This document shows positions 1-6,760 of a stretch of 64,000 nt of DNA, piece by piece (the first letter of the stretch is position 1; each line of letters begins with the position of its first letter). The notes beneath the pieces are model-generated. The model did not search any database and had not been told where the DNA came from. It was given only the letters and a program-made list of their open reading frames with translations. This DNA is from Actinoplanes missouriensis 431 (GTDB lineage Bacteria; Actinomycetota; Actinomycetes; Mycobacteriales; Micromonosporaceae): NCBI RefSeq assembly GCF_000284295.1, contig NC_017093.1, forward strand, positions 7,874,001 through 7,938,000, given 5' to 3'. The position numbers were made by a program, and so were the translations under genes.

Positions 1-316
1 GTACTACCACCTCGACACCGCGCTCTGCGTGCTGGACGAGACGAACATCGCGTACCTGCCGCAGGCGTTCTCGCCGGGGTCGCAGGCGGTGCTGCAGCAG
101 CTGTTCCCGCACGCGATCATCGCGACGCCGCAGGACGCGGCGGTGCTCGGCCTCAACGCGGTCAGCGACGGCCGTACCGTGGTTCTGCCGGTGCAGGCCA
201 CGGACCTCACGGCTTCCCTGACGAAAGCCGGTTACCAGACCATCGGGGTCGACCTGTCCGAGCTGCGCAAAGCCGGCGGCGGCCCGAAGTGCTGCACGCT
301 GGAGGTGCGCTCGTGA
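1..316 (+). CDS. ddaH: Dimethylargininase (DDAH), C-terminal part, 5' end outside window
   Basis: This is the last ~105 codons of an N(G),N(G)-dimethylarginine dimethylaminohydrolase, which hydrolyses methylated arginines to citrulline and methylamines; the first whole codon is at base 2. The retained part carries the family's catalytic His in YYHLDT at its very start and the catalytic Cys in the C-terminal GGGPKCCTLEVR motif. The TGA stop (314-316) overlaps the GTG start of the downstream aminotransferase in a GTGA arrangement, and that gene's Shine-Dalgarno GGAGG (301-305) lies inside this one. The two are therefore translationally coupled, which fits a small arginine/ornithine catabolic operon. 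The N-terminal half cannot be judged here. Confidence 0.9.
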   Translation, partial: YYHLDTALCVLDETNIAYLPQAFSPGSQAVLQQLFPHAIIATPQDAAVLGLNAVSDGRTVVLPVQATDLTASLTKAGYQTIGVDLSELRKAGGGPKCCTLEVRS

Positions 317-1527
317 CCACCGTCGATCTTCGTACTCCGGATGCGCTGGCCGAGGCCGAGCGCTGGACCGCACACAACTACCACCCGCTGCCGGTCGTGG
401 TCGCCGAGGCGGAGGGCGCCTGGGTGACCGACGTCGACGGCCGCCGCTACCTCGACTTCCTGGCCGGTTACTCGGCGCTGAACTTCGGGCACCGCCACCC
501 CGGCCTGATCGCCGCGGCGCACGCCCAGCTGGACCGGGTGACGCTGACCAGCCGCGCGTTCGTGCACGACCAGTTCGGCGCGTTCTGCCGGGGGCTGGCC
601 GAGCTCTGCGGCAAGGAGCTGGTGCTGCCGATGAACACCGGCGCCGAGGCCGTCGAGACCGCGATCAAGGTGGCCCGCAAGTGGGGTTACCGGGTCAAGG
701 GCGTCGCCGACGAACGTGCCGAGATCATCGTGGCGTCCGGCAACTTCCACGGCCGCACCACCACGATCGTCAGCTTCTCCACCGACCCGGAGGCACGGGC
801 GGAGTTCGGGCCGTACACACCTGGTTTCGTGGTCGTCCCCTACGGCGACCTGGAGGCCGTCCGCACAGCGATCACCCCGAACACGGTGGCCGTGCTGATG
901 GAGCCGATTCAGGGCGAGGCGGGTGTGCTCGTACCCCCGGCGGGGTTCTTCGCGGGTCTGCGTGAGCTCTGCACCGAGCGCAACGTGCTGATGATCGCCG
1001 ACGAGATCCAGTCCGGTCTGGGCCGCACCGGTCGCACCTTCGCGATCGAGCACGAGGGCGTCGTCCCGGACATGTACGTGCTGGGCAAGGCGCTCGGCGG
1101 CGGGATCGTGCCGGTCTCCGCCGTCGCCGCCGACCGGGCCGTGCTGGGCGTGCTGCGACCCGGCGAGCACGGCTCCACCTTCGGCGGCAACCCGCTGGCC
1201 TGCGCGGTCGGCGCCGAAGTGGTCCGGCTGCTCGCCACCGGCGAGTTCCAGGAGCGCTCCGAGCGGCTCGGCGCCCGGCTGCACGCCGGGCTGAACGACC
1301 TGATCGGCAAGGGCGTGGTCGCGGTGCGCGGACGCGGGCTCTGGGCCGGCGTCGACATCGACCCACTGCTGATGACCGGCCGTCAGGCGTGCGAGCGTCT
1401 CGCCGAGCGGGGTGTCCTCGCGAAGGACACCCACGGCTCGACGATCCGTCTCGCACCGCCGCTCGTGGTCACCGAACAGGACCTCGACCACGCGCTCGCG
1501 CAGCTGGCCGAGATCCTGAAGAACTAG
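313..1527 (+). CDS. rocD: Ornithine--oxo-acid aminotransferase
   Basis: A 404-residue class-III PLP-dependent aminotransferase, most like ornithine-delta-aminotransferase, which converts ornithine plus 2-oxoglutarate to glutamate semialdehyde and glutamate. Visible motifs are the cofactor-binding region MNTGAEAVETAIKVARKWGY, the Asp motif IADEIQSGLGRTG, the Schiff-base lysine in VLGKALGGGIVPVSA, and the GEHGSTFGGNPLACAV phosphate-binding segment. I chose the GTG at 313 because a GGAGG lies 8 bases upstream and the start overlaps the ddaH stop. Its TAG stop shares the palindrome CTAG (1524-1527) with the stop codon of the convergent gene. Acetylornithine aminotransferase is the closest alternative; the DDAH neighbour favours ornithine. 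Confidence 0.9.
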   Translation: MTTVDLRTPDALAEAERWTAHNYHPLPVVVAEAEGAWVTDVDGRRYLDFLAGYSALNFGHRHPGLIAAAHAQLDRVTLTSRAFVHDQFGAFCRGLAELCGKELVLPMNTGAEAVETAIKVARKWGYRVKGVADERAEIIVASGNFHGRTTTIVSFSTDPEARAEFGPYTPGFVVVPYGDLEAVRTAITPNTVAVLMEPIQGEAGVLVPPAGFFAGLRELCTERNVLMIADEIQSGLGRTGRTFAIEHEGVVPDMYVLGKALGGGIVPVSAVAADRAVLGVLRPGEHGSTFGGNPLACAVGAEVVRLLATGEFQERSERLGARLHAGLNDLIGKGVVAVRGRGLWAGVDIDPLLMTGRQACERLAERGVLAKDTHGSTIRLAPPLVVTEQDLDHALAQLAEILKN

Positions 1528-2672
1528 CGGCCGACCGGGCGGAACGCCATCGTCGGCGCCTCGCCCATCACCGACTCCGGCTGCACCACGCCACCGCTCG
1601 CCCACAGCTTCGAGCGGCCGAGGTGCACCCCGGCGTAGAGCTCGACGACGTCCTCGGGACCGAGGATCCGGCTCTCCTGGCGTTTCAGGGAGAGCCGGGC
1701 GTCGTCGTCGGACGAGCCGCCCGGGCGGATGCCCGAGCCGTTCGTGCTGACGTCCTGCACCGTCACCTCCTCGCCGCGCAGGCTGAGCCGGACGTGCCCG
1801 CGGCTGATCCACTTGCGGGCGTCGTCGCTGAGCCACTGGCCGAGCATGACGCCGTCGCCGCCCTCGGGCGCCCGGCCGACCACGACCGGCTTGTCCTCGG
1901 AGACCACGAACCGCTGGCGGATCACGCCGTCGATGCGCACCGAGAAGACCTCGGTGCCCGGCCGAGCGCCGGCGTCGCGCAACCGCTCACCGTGCCGCGG
2001 GCAGGTCGGCACGCCGGCCCGCAGCGCGGGCGGCGGCTGGGAGACCGGGCTGGTGTAGGTCCGCATATCGGAGAAGAAGCTGTCCGAGTCGCCGCTGCTG
2101 CCGTAACTCGTGCAGTTCGGCGCCGGGCAGCTCCAGACCCGGGCGAGCAGGCGCTCGCCGAGCGGGGAGCGCGGCACCGGAGGCGCCACCTCGCCGCGGC
2201 CGACCCGCGGGACAAGCGTCGGGCCACCCTGGTTCGACACCAGGGCGAGAAGGCGGCCGGGATCGGCCACCCAGGGCCGGCGGTCGCGGAACCGGTCCTC
2301 CCGGTCCCGCGTGAGCACCGGCAGGCCGAGCATCTCGGCCACCTCGAGCACCCGGTCGTCGAGCTGCGGAACGACCTCGATCTTGCCGTCGTCGGCCCAG
2401 CGGCGGACGACCATCCGCTCGTTCGACGTGAGGTCGGTGTCCGAGATGAGGCCGCGCGGCGCGACCGCGTAGACCGGCACGTTCTCCTCGGCGACGTAAC
2501 GACCGAGCGCATCGACCAGCAGCCCGAGGCGGACCAGGCTGGCCGGGCGACCACCGTCGAGATCCGCGTAGCGGACGACCTCCGACAGATCGACCACGGC
2601 CCGGGCGAGCGCCGGGTCAGTGGTTAGCCGGACCTCGATGGCGTCGAGGACCTTGCTGACCTCGAATCTCAC
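1524..2672 (-). CDS. PIN-like / zinc-site / FHA domain protein
   Basis: A 382-residue cytosolic protein of unknown role. The C-terminal ~130 residues are a forkhead-associated domain, which binds phosphothreonine: GR at 266-267, SRGH at 290-293 and DVSTNGSG ending near 314. The N-terminal ~130 residues resemble a PIN-type nuclease fold: Asp28 in VVDLSEV, Glu85 in SDTDLTSNE, then DDRVLEVAEMLGLPVLTRD, where a D..L..A...G..V.T.D run is typical of the last PIN acidic cluster. Between them Cys182, Cys187, Cys224 and His227 could hold a zinc. The start is GTG, preceded by GGGGAGGACTC. FHA is seen directly; the PIN assignment is an inference from spacing. It converges on rocD with overlapping stop codons. 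Confidence 0.8.
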   Translation of the reverse strand: MRFEVSKVLDAIEVRLTTDPALARAVVDLSEVVRYADLDGGRPASLVRLGLLVDALGRYVAEENVPVYAVAPRGLISDTDLTSNERMVVRRWADDGKIEVVPQLDDRVLEVAEMLGLPVLTRDREDRFRDRRPWVADPGRLLALVSNQGGPTLVPRVGRGEVAPPVPRSPLGERLLARVWSCPAPNCTSYGSSGDSDSFFSDMRTYTSPVSQPPPALRAGVPTCPRHGERLRDAGARPGTEVFSVRIDGVIRQRFVVSEDKPVVVGRAPEGGDGVMLGQWLSDDARKWISRGHVRLSLRGEEVTVQDVSTNGSGIRPGGSSDDDARLSLKRQESRILGPEDVVELYAGVHLGRSKLWASGGVVQPESVMGEAPTMAFRPVGR

Positions 2673-2829
2673 GAGTCCTCCCCATGGGTAACGCGTACCG
2701 GCCCATCATGCCCGCCACATGATCCGCCGAGAAATCCGGGCGTCCGCGAGGCCGGACTTGTCCGTTTGCGAAGTCACCCCTCCGGGAACCTGACGATAGA
2801 CCGGCGTCACATTCCAGGAGGGACACACA

Positions 2830-3612
2830 ATGCGGAAAATCGCCATTTATACGGCGACCGCCACGCTCGCCCTGACGGGTTGCGCCAACGCCGACACCTC
2901 GTCACCCGCGCCCTCCACCTCGGTGGAGGCGGCCCCCAGCGTCACCGCGACCGCCGACCCGGCCGCCACCGCCGCCCTGGGCAAGGCCACCGCCGCGCTC
3001 GGCAACACCAGCTGGACGATGACCGTCACGGCCGGCAGCGGCTTCACGATGACCGCGCTGCTCGACCCGCCCGGCGGCAAGGGCACCGCCGAGCTGACCG
3101 CGAGCGGGCCGAACACCGAGATCACCGTCAAGTCCCTGCTGATCGGGCAGGATCTCTGGGCGCAGATTCCCACCATCACCAAGGACGGCACCTGGACCCA
3201 CCTCGACATGAGCCGGCTGCCCGAGGGCGCCGAGGTCGGCCTGCGGCCCGGCCGGATCGACCCGGTGGACAGCGCGAACCTGCTCGCCTCGACCACCGAC
3301 GTGCGGTCCACCGGCGGCAACTCGTACTCCGGCACCGTCGACCTGACCAAGGCGGCGGGCATCGCCGGCCTGGACCGGGTGACCATCGACGGGTACGGCT
3401 CGGCGGCCCGGCGCGTCCCGTTCGTCGCCGCGCTCGACGAGCAGGGCCGGCTCGCCACGCTGACGCTGCAGCTGCCCGCCGTGAACGGCACCACGATCGC
3501 CCCGGTCGAGGTCCGGTACACCGATTACGGCCGTACCGTCGACGCCGAGCCGCCCGCGGCCGCGACGGTCGTCGAGGCCCCGGAGAACGTCTACCGCGCT
3601 CTGGGCGGCTGA
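2830..3612 (+). CDS. LppX/LprG-like secreted lipoprotein
   Basis: A 260-residue predicted lipoprotein. The signal peptide has basic residues (MRK), a hydrophobic stretch and a lipobox ending LTGC, with the acylated cysteine near residue 18. A Ser/Pro/Thr/Ala-rich linker follows, and then a beta-rich body with the feel of the actinobacterial LppX/LprAFG family: an early helix with ATAALGNTSWTMTV, and DPVDSANLLASTTDV in the middle. Members of that family carry lipids or lipoglycans across the cell wall. That function is an inference here. A strong AGGAGG lies 7 bases before the ATG. The last 22 bases overlap the 3' end of the convergent acyltransferase gene. Confidence 0.75.
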   Translation: MRKIAIYTATATLALTGCANADTSSPAPSTSVEAAPSVTATADPAATAALGKATAALGNTSWTMTVTAGSGFTMTALLDPPGGKGTAELTASGPNTEITVKSLLIGQDLWAQIPTITKDGTWTHLDMSRLPEGAEVGLRPGRIDPVDSANLLASTTDVRSTGGNSYSGTVDLTKAAGIAGLDRVTIDGYGSAARRVPFVAALDEQGRLATLTLQLPAVNGTTIAPVEVRYTDYGRTVDAEPPAAATVVEAPENVYRALGG

Positions 3613-4640
3613 AGCCGCGGGAGCGGGAAGTCCGGCGGGTGGTTGTCGTCGATCCACGCGTCGATCCGGGCCCACCAGTCGTAGAGCCAGTCGACCCGCT
3701 CCTGCTCGCCGGCCGGCACCTCCTCCGGCGGCACGCTCCAGAACCTCATCACCAGACGTTTGTCCATCGGCAGCTCGCGCCAGACGTCGGACACCGTGAC
3801 CATCCGGTCCAGGCCGGTGTGCGCCACGAAGATCACTCCGGCGTCCGGCGCGGCGTCGATCGCCGCGAACAGGCCACCCGGTTTCGGCGGCAGCAGGTTG
3901 TGCAGGTGCGTGGCCCGGTCGGCCATCTCGTCCAGGCCGCTGGCCCGCAGCCGGGCGATCGCCTTCGTCTTGCGGCCGGGCGTGAAGTTCCCGCCCTCCG
4001 GGAAGATCACGAACGCGTCGTTGTCGTCGAGGCCGGTGGCGAGCGCGCCGATCTGGTCCTCCAGCGTCGCCGTCCCGGTGCGGCCGGGCGAGATGAACCG
4101 GTTGGGCAGGCGGTTGAGCAGCACGTCCACCGCCGGGTCCCACTGCAGGGCCGCCTTCAGCACGATCCGCGGCTCCCGGGCGAACCAGTTGACCAGCGCG
4201 TGGATCAGCGTGAACGAGTCACCCGGACCGGCGTGCCGGCTCACCACGATCTCCGGGCGGCCGGGGATCGCGGTGTCCGGATCGGTGCCCACCACGTCGA
4301 TCGTCAGGTGCAGCGACCAGCGGGCGAACCAGAACAGGATCCGCAGGAACCAGCCCGTCATCACATAGTGCGCACGCTGGAAGAACGCGTTGCGGATCTG
4401 CCAGCCGAACCCCGAGGCCACCCAGGTCACGGCGAGGGCGACGAGCGCCACCGCGTCCCAGACCAGGTAGACGACGATCAGGAAGACCAGCCGCGGCACC
4501 CGCAGCCGGCCGGGCACGAACGGCGACGCGGCAAGCGCGATCAGCAGCCAGACCGGCAGCGTGGTGACGAGCGTCGTGGCCAGCAGCACCACGAGCGGGG
4601 CGATCACGACCCGGCGCACCCAGATCGGCGGCAGGCCCAT
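3591..4640 (-). CDS. Membrane 1-acyl-glycerol-3-phosphate-type acyltransferase
   Basis: A 349-residue membrane-bound PlsC-family acyltransferase. Four hydrophobic segments lie within the first ~150 residues. The family's HX4D catalytic motif appears as SRHAGPGDSF and the later substrate-binding motif as FVIFPEGGNFTPGRK. It probably transfers a fatty acyl group to a lysophospholipid or another glycerolipid acceptor; the substrate cannot be read from sequence. Its ATG shares one base with the TGA of the upstream patatin gene (TGATG at 4642-4638), so the two are co-transcribed and translationally coupled. An acyl hydrolase plus an acyltransferase suggests phospholipid remodelling. Confidence 0.85.
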   Translation of the reverse strand: MGLPPIWVRRVVIAPLVVLLATTLVTTLPVWLLIALAASPFVPGRLRVPRLVFLIVVYLVWDAVALVALAVTWVASGFGWQIRNAFFQRAHYVMTGWFLRILFWFARWSLHLTIDVVGTDPDTAIPGRPEIVVSRHAGPGDSFTLIHALVNWFAREPRIVLKAALQWDPAVDVLLNRLPNRFISPGRTGTATLEDQIGALATGLDDNDAFVIFPEGGNFTPGRKTKAIARLRASGLDEMADRATHLHNLLPPKPGGLFAAIDAAPDAGVIFVAHTGLDRMVTVSDVWRELPMDKRLVMRFWSVPPEEVPAGEQERVDWLYDWWARIDAWIDDNHPPDFPLPRLQPPRAR

Positions 4641-5494
4641 CACTGCTCCGGCAGCGGGTTCACGTTGGCCGTCAGGTACCGGCGGGACGCGGTGTAGGCC
4701 CGGCTGATCCGGCGGCCGACCGCGGCCATGTCCCGGTACGCCCAGGGGGAATCGTCGCGGGCCTCGCCGCCACCGCTCGGAAGAACGTGCACCCGGACAT
4801 CGTCGGGCAGCGCCGCAAGCTCCCGGGCGAACCGGTGCCGGCGGGCGATCTCGAACGCCACCTGCGCCACCTCCCACGGCCGTTTCGGCACGCTGAGCTG
4901 CCGCTCCACCCGGCCCACCTGAAGCACGAAGATCAGTTTCGCGCCGATCCGGACCGCCTCGCCGATCGGGATCGAGTTCACGATGCCACCGTCCACATAG
5001 TGCTCGCCGTCGATCTCGGCGGGTGGCAGCAGACCCGGCACGGCCGAGGAGGCCAGCACCGCGTCGACCAGCGGGCCACTGTCGAACCAGTGCTCGGCGG
5101 CCCGCTCGATGCTCGCCGCGCAGCACCGGAACGGGATCTTCAGGTCACCGAACGACGTGCCCTCGCCGAGCTCGCTCTCCAGCAACCGGCGCAGCGGGCG
5201 CGGCGAGTGCAGATGGGTACGGGCCGCGAACCGGCGCATCTGGCGGCCGAGCGAGTCGCCGTACACCGCCGCGGCCTCCGGCGAGGTCCAGAGCCGCAGC
5301 AGACGATCGGTCACCGCCTCGGACGGATCCGCGGCCACCAGCGCCCCGTTGACCGCGCCGATCGACGTGCCGACCACCACGTCCGGCCGGAACCCGGCCC
5401 GGAACAGCGCGCGCAGCATCCCGACCTCGACGGCGCCGAGCACCCCACCGCCACCGAGCACGAACGCCACCGGACCGTTGACCATGAGTCCCAT
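4640..5494 (-). CDS. Patatin-like phospholipase
   Basis: A 284-residue patatin-family serine acyl hydrolase. All three signature elements are present: the oxyanion loop FVLGGGGVLGAVEVG, the nucleophile elbow GTSIG, and the DGG motif of the Ser-Asp dyad in HYVDGGIVNSIPI. No signal peptide is visible, so it probably acts at the cytoplasmic face. Two ATGs are plausible: this one, giving MGLMVNG, or the one at 5485, giving MVNG. An upstream extension to 5521 would run through the dyad at 5499-5518 and is unlikely. It is transcribed divergently from the merR gene, and the dyad could control both directions. Confidence 0.87.
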   Translation of the reverse strand: MGLMVNGPVAFVLGGGGVLGAVEVGMLRALFRAGFRPDVVVGTSIGAVNGALVAADPSEAVTDRLLRLWTSPEAAAVYGDSLGRQMRRFAARTHLHSPRPLRRLLESELGEGTSFGDLKIPFRCCAASIERAAEHWFDSGPLVDAVLASSAVPGLLPPAEIDGEHYVDGGIVNSIPIGEAVRIGAKLIFVLQVGRVERQLSVPKRPWEVAQVAFEIARRHRFARELAALPDDVRVHVLPSGGGEARDDSPWAYRDMAAVGRRISRAYTASRRYLTANVNPLPEQ

Positions 5495-5495
5495 C

Positions 5496-5532
5496 TTGCC
5501 TTGACGCCGGTGTGAAGGCATAACGTCGGCGC
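5496..5532 (+). promoter_or_regulatory. Promoter with MerR-type operator dyad for merR-trx
   Basis: A 20-bp imperfect palindrome at 5499-5518, CCTTGACGCCGGTGTGAAGG, matches its own reverse complement at 16 of 20 positions. It lies in the spacer between TTGCCT (5496-5501) and CATAAC (5519-5524), which are 17 bp apart and resemble -35 and -10 boxes. MerR-family regulators bind dyads in exactly this position. Transcription would start at about 5531, so the merR ATG at 5533 would be nearly leaderless. The site also touches the start of the divergent patatin gene. Confidence 0.55.
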
Positions 5533-5916
5533 ATGCTGATCGGAGAGCTCGCCGAGCGGGCCGGCACCAGCCCGCGGACCCTGCGCTACTACGAGGAGCA
5601 GGGACTCGTCCGGCCCCGGCGCGACGCGAACGGCTACCGGCAGTACGACGACGCCGAGCTCCGCGTGGTGCACGAGATCCGCACCCTGCTGGCCGACGGC
5701 TTCGGGCTCGACGACATCAAGCCGTTCGTCGCGTGCCTGCGCGCCGGCAACGAGGCCGGCCACGTCTGCCCCGACGCGGTCGCCGTGCTGCGCCGCCGCC
5801 TGGCCGAAGTGGACGGATACCTCACCCAGCTCACCGACGTCCGGCAACGCCTGCACGACCAACTCAACCAAGCGATCGAACACCGGGAGATCCGATGCCT
5901 GATGAATCCCTGCTGA
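5533..5916 (+). CDS. MerR-family transcriptional regulator
   Basis: A 127-residue MerR-family regulator. The N-terminal winged helix is clear: MLIGELAERAGTSPRTLRYYEEQGLVRP followed by the wing NGYRQYDDAELRVV. A dimerisation coiled coil spans about residues 90-118. Cysteines occur in VACLRAG, GHVCPDA and at the C-terminus (IRCLMNPC), so thiol or metal sensing is possible. The last 22 bases overlap the start of the thioredoxin gene in another frame, which ties the two genes together and suggests the regulator controls a redox function. The effector is unknown. Confidence 0.9.
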   Translation: MLIGELAERAGTSPRTLRYYEEQGLVRPRRDANGYRQYDDAELRVVHEIRTLLADGFGLDDIKPFVACLRAGNEAGHVCPDAVAVLRRRLAEVDGYLTQLTDVRQRLHDQLNQAIEHREIRCLMNPC

Positions 5917-6245
5917 CCGCCACTGATCAGAACTTCGCGGAGCTCGTGCTGGCTTCGGAGATCCCGGTCGTCGTCGACTTCTGGGCGCAGTGGTGCCCGC
6001 CGTGCGGGCCACTCTCCCGCGTCCTGGCCGAACTGGCGGACGAATTCGCCGGTGAGGTCAGGTTCGTCACACTCGATGTAGACGCCAACCCTGCGAGCAC
6101 CCGTGACTACCGGGTCCACTCCATGCCGACCCTGCTCTTCTTCAGCAACGGCGCCCTGACGAACACTCTGGTGGGCGCCCGTCCGAAATCGATCCTCCGC
6201 AAGGCGATCACCGCAGCCGCATCCCCCTACACCAACGCCGGCTGA
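5895..6245 (+). CDS. trxA: Thioredoxin
   Basis: A 116-residue thioredoxin-fold protein that reduces protein disulfides in the cytoplasm. The fold is complete: VVVDFWAQWCPPCGPLSRVL contains the active site, VRFVTLDVDANP is the central strand region, and the cis-proline loop is HSMPTLLFF. The active site is WCPPC rather than the classical WCGPC, which usually shifts the redox potential. The ATG at 5895 lies inside the 3' end of merR, so translation is probably coupled. No second promoter is apparent, so it would share the MerR-controlled promoter. Confidence 0.9.
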   Translation: MPDESLLTATDQNFAELVLASEIPVVVDFWAQWCPPCGPLSRVLAELADEFAGEVRFVTLDVDANPASTRDYRVHSMPTLLFFSNGALTNTLVGARPKSILRKAITAAASPYTNAG

Positions 6246-6260
6246 TCGCCTCCCCCGCAC

Positions 6261-6320
6261 GCTTTCCGAGACCCCTCAACCTTTTCCGATACCTCTCAAC
6301 CCTTTCCGATACGGCCTGAT
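6261..6320 (+). repeat. 20-bp tandem repeat, 3 copies, downstream of trx
   Basis: Three adjacent 20-bp units begin at 6261, 6281 and 6301. All contain TTTCCGA(T/G)AC, and the first two also share CTCAAC at their ends. The array starts 16 bp after the thioredoxin stop codon. Confidence 0.8.
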
Positions 6321-6501
6321 CCCTCCCCAACCGCACCGATCCGTCCCGCCCCGGCCGGGCGACTGACGCCCCTTCCGCCGGCTCACGCCGCCGCCGGCCC
6401 CGGCGTCCCCGCACGCGCACGGGGGTCCCGAGCCGTAGCCCAGACATGTGATCAACGTGGGCGCGCGGCGTCCACTACCCCCTCGGTGCGCCGCCCGCCC
6501 G

Positions 6502-6573
6502 TAACGAGCCGAGCCCATCGTGTGCGCTGGCCGCCCTTAACGAGCCGAGCCCATCGTGTGCGCTGGCCGCCCC
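6502..6573 (+). repeat. 36-bp direct repeat, 2 copies
   Basis: Two head-to-tail copies, 6502-6537 and 6538-6573, differ only at the last base. Each begins TAACGAGCCGAGCCCATCG. There is no coding context and no known role. Confidence 0.85.
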
Positions 6574-6652
6574 CTCCGGGGGCGATGCGGTGGCAGATCG
6601 TGGAAATGCCGATGCCGACTGGCGCCCAGCGCGGACAAATCGGACGGCCGAC

Positions 6653-6696
6653 AGCACTGAGAGCCAGCTGGGCGAGTCGAGCTGGCTCTCAGTGCT
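6653..6696. repeat. Perfect 17-bp hairpin abutting the IS left end
   Basis: The arms 6653-6669 (AGCACTGAGAGCCAGCT) and 6680-6696 are exact reverse complements around a 10-base loop. The right arm ends on the base before the left terminal inverted repeat of the insertion sequence. Its last six bases, AGTGCT, are also the target duplication. It may be an old transcription terminator used as the insertion target. Confidence 0.85.
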
Positions 6697-6719
6697 GACC
6701 CTGATGGCTTATTCGGTGG
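6697..6719 (+). repeat. IS left terminal inverted repeat
   Basis: A 23-bp repeat matching the reverse complement of 8474-8496 except at positions 8 and 13. Confidence 0.9.
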
Positions 6720-6760
6720 GCGTGTCCGTTACCTATGGCCGTCGATGGAGTTATGTGGTC

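Larger units (their letters stand above)
6246..6652. other. Non-coding stretch with two direct-repeat arrays
   Basis: No convincing gene lies between the thioredoxin stop and the hairpin beside the insertion sequence. The stretch holds a 20-bp tandem array (6261-6320) and a 36-bp direct repeat (6502-6573), and is otherwise C-rich without a ribosome-binding site. A short hairpin (GCCCCCTCCGGGGGC) lies near 6570-6585. Confidence 0.6.
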
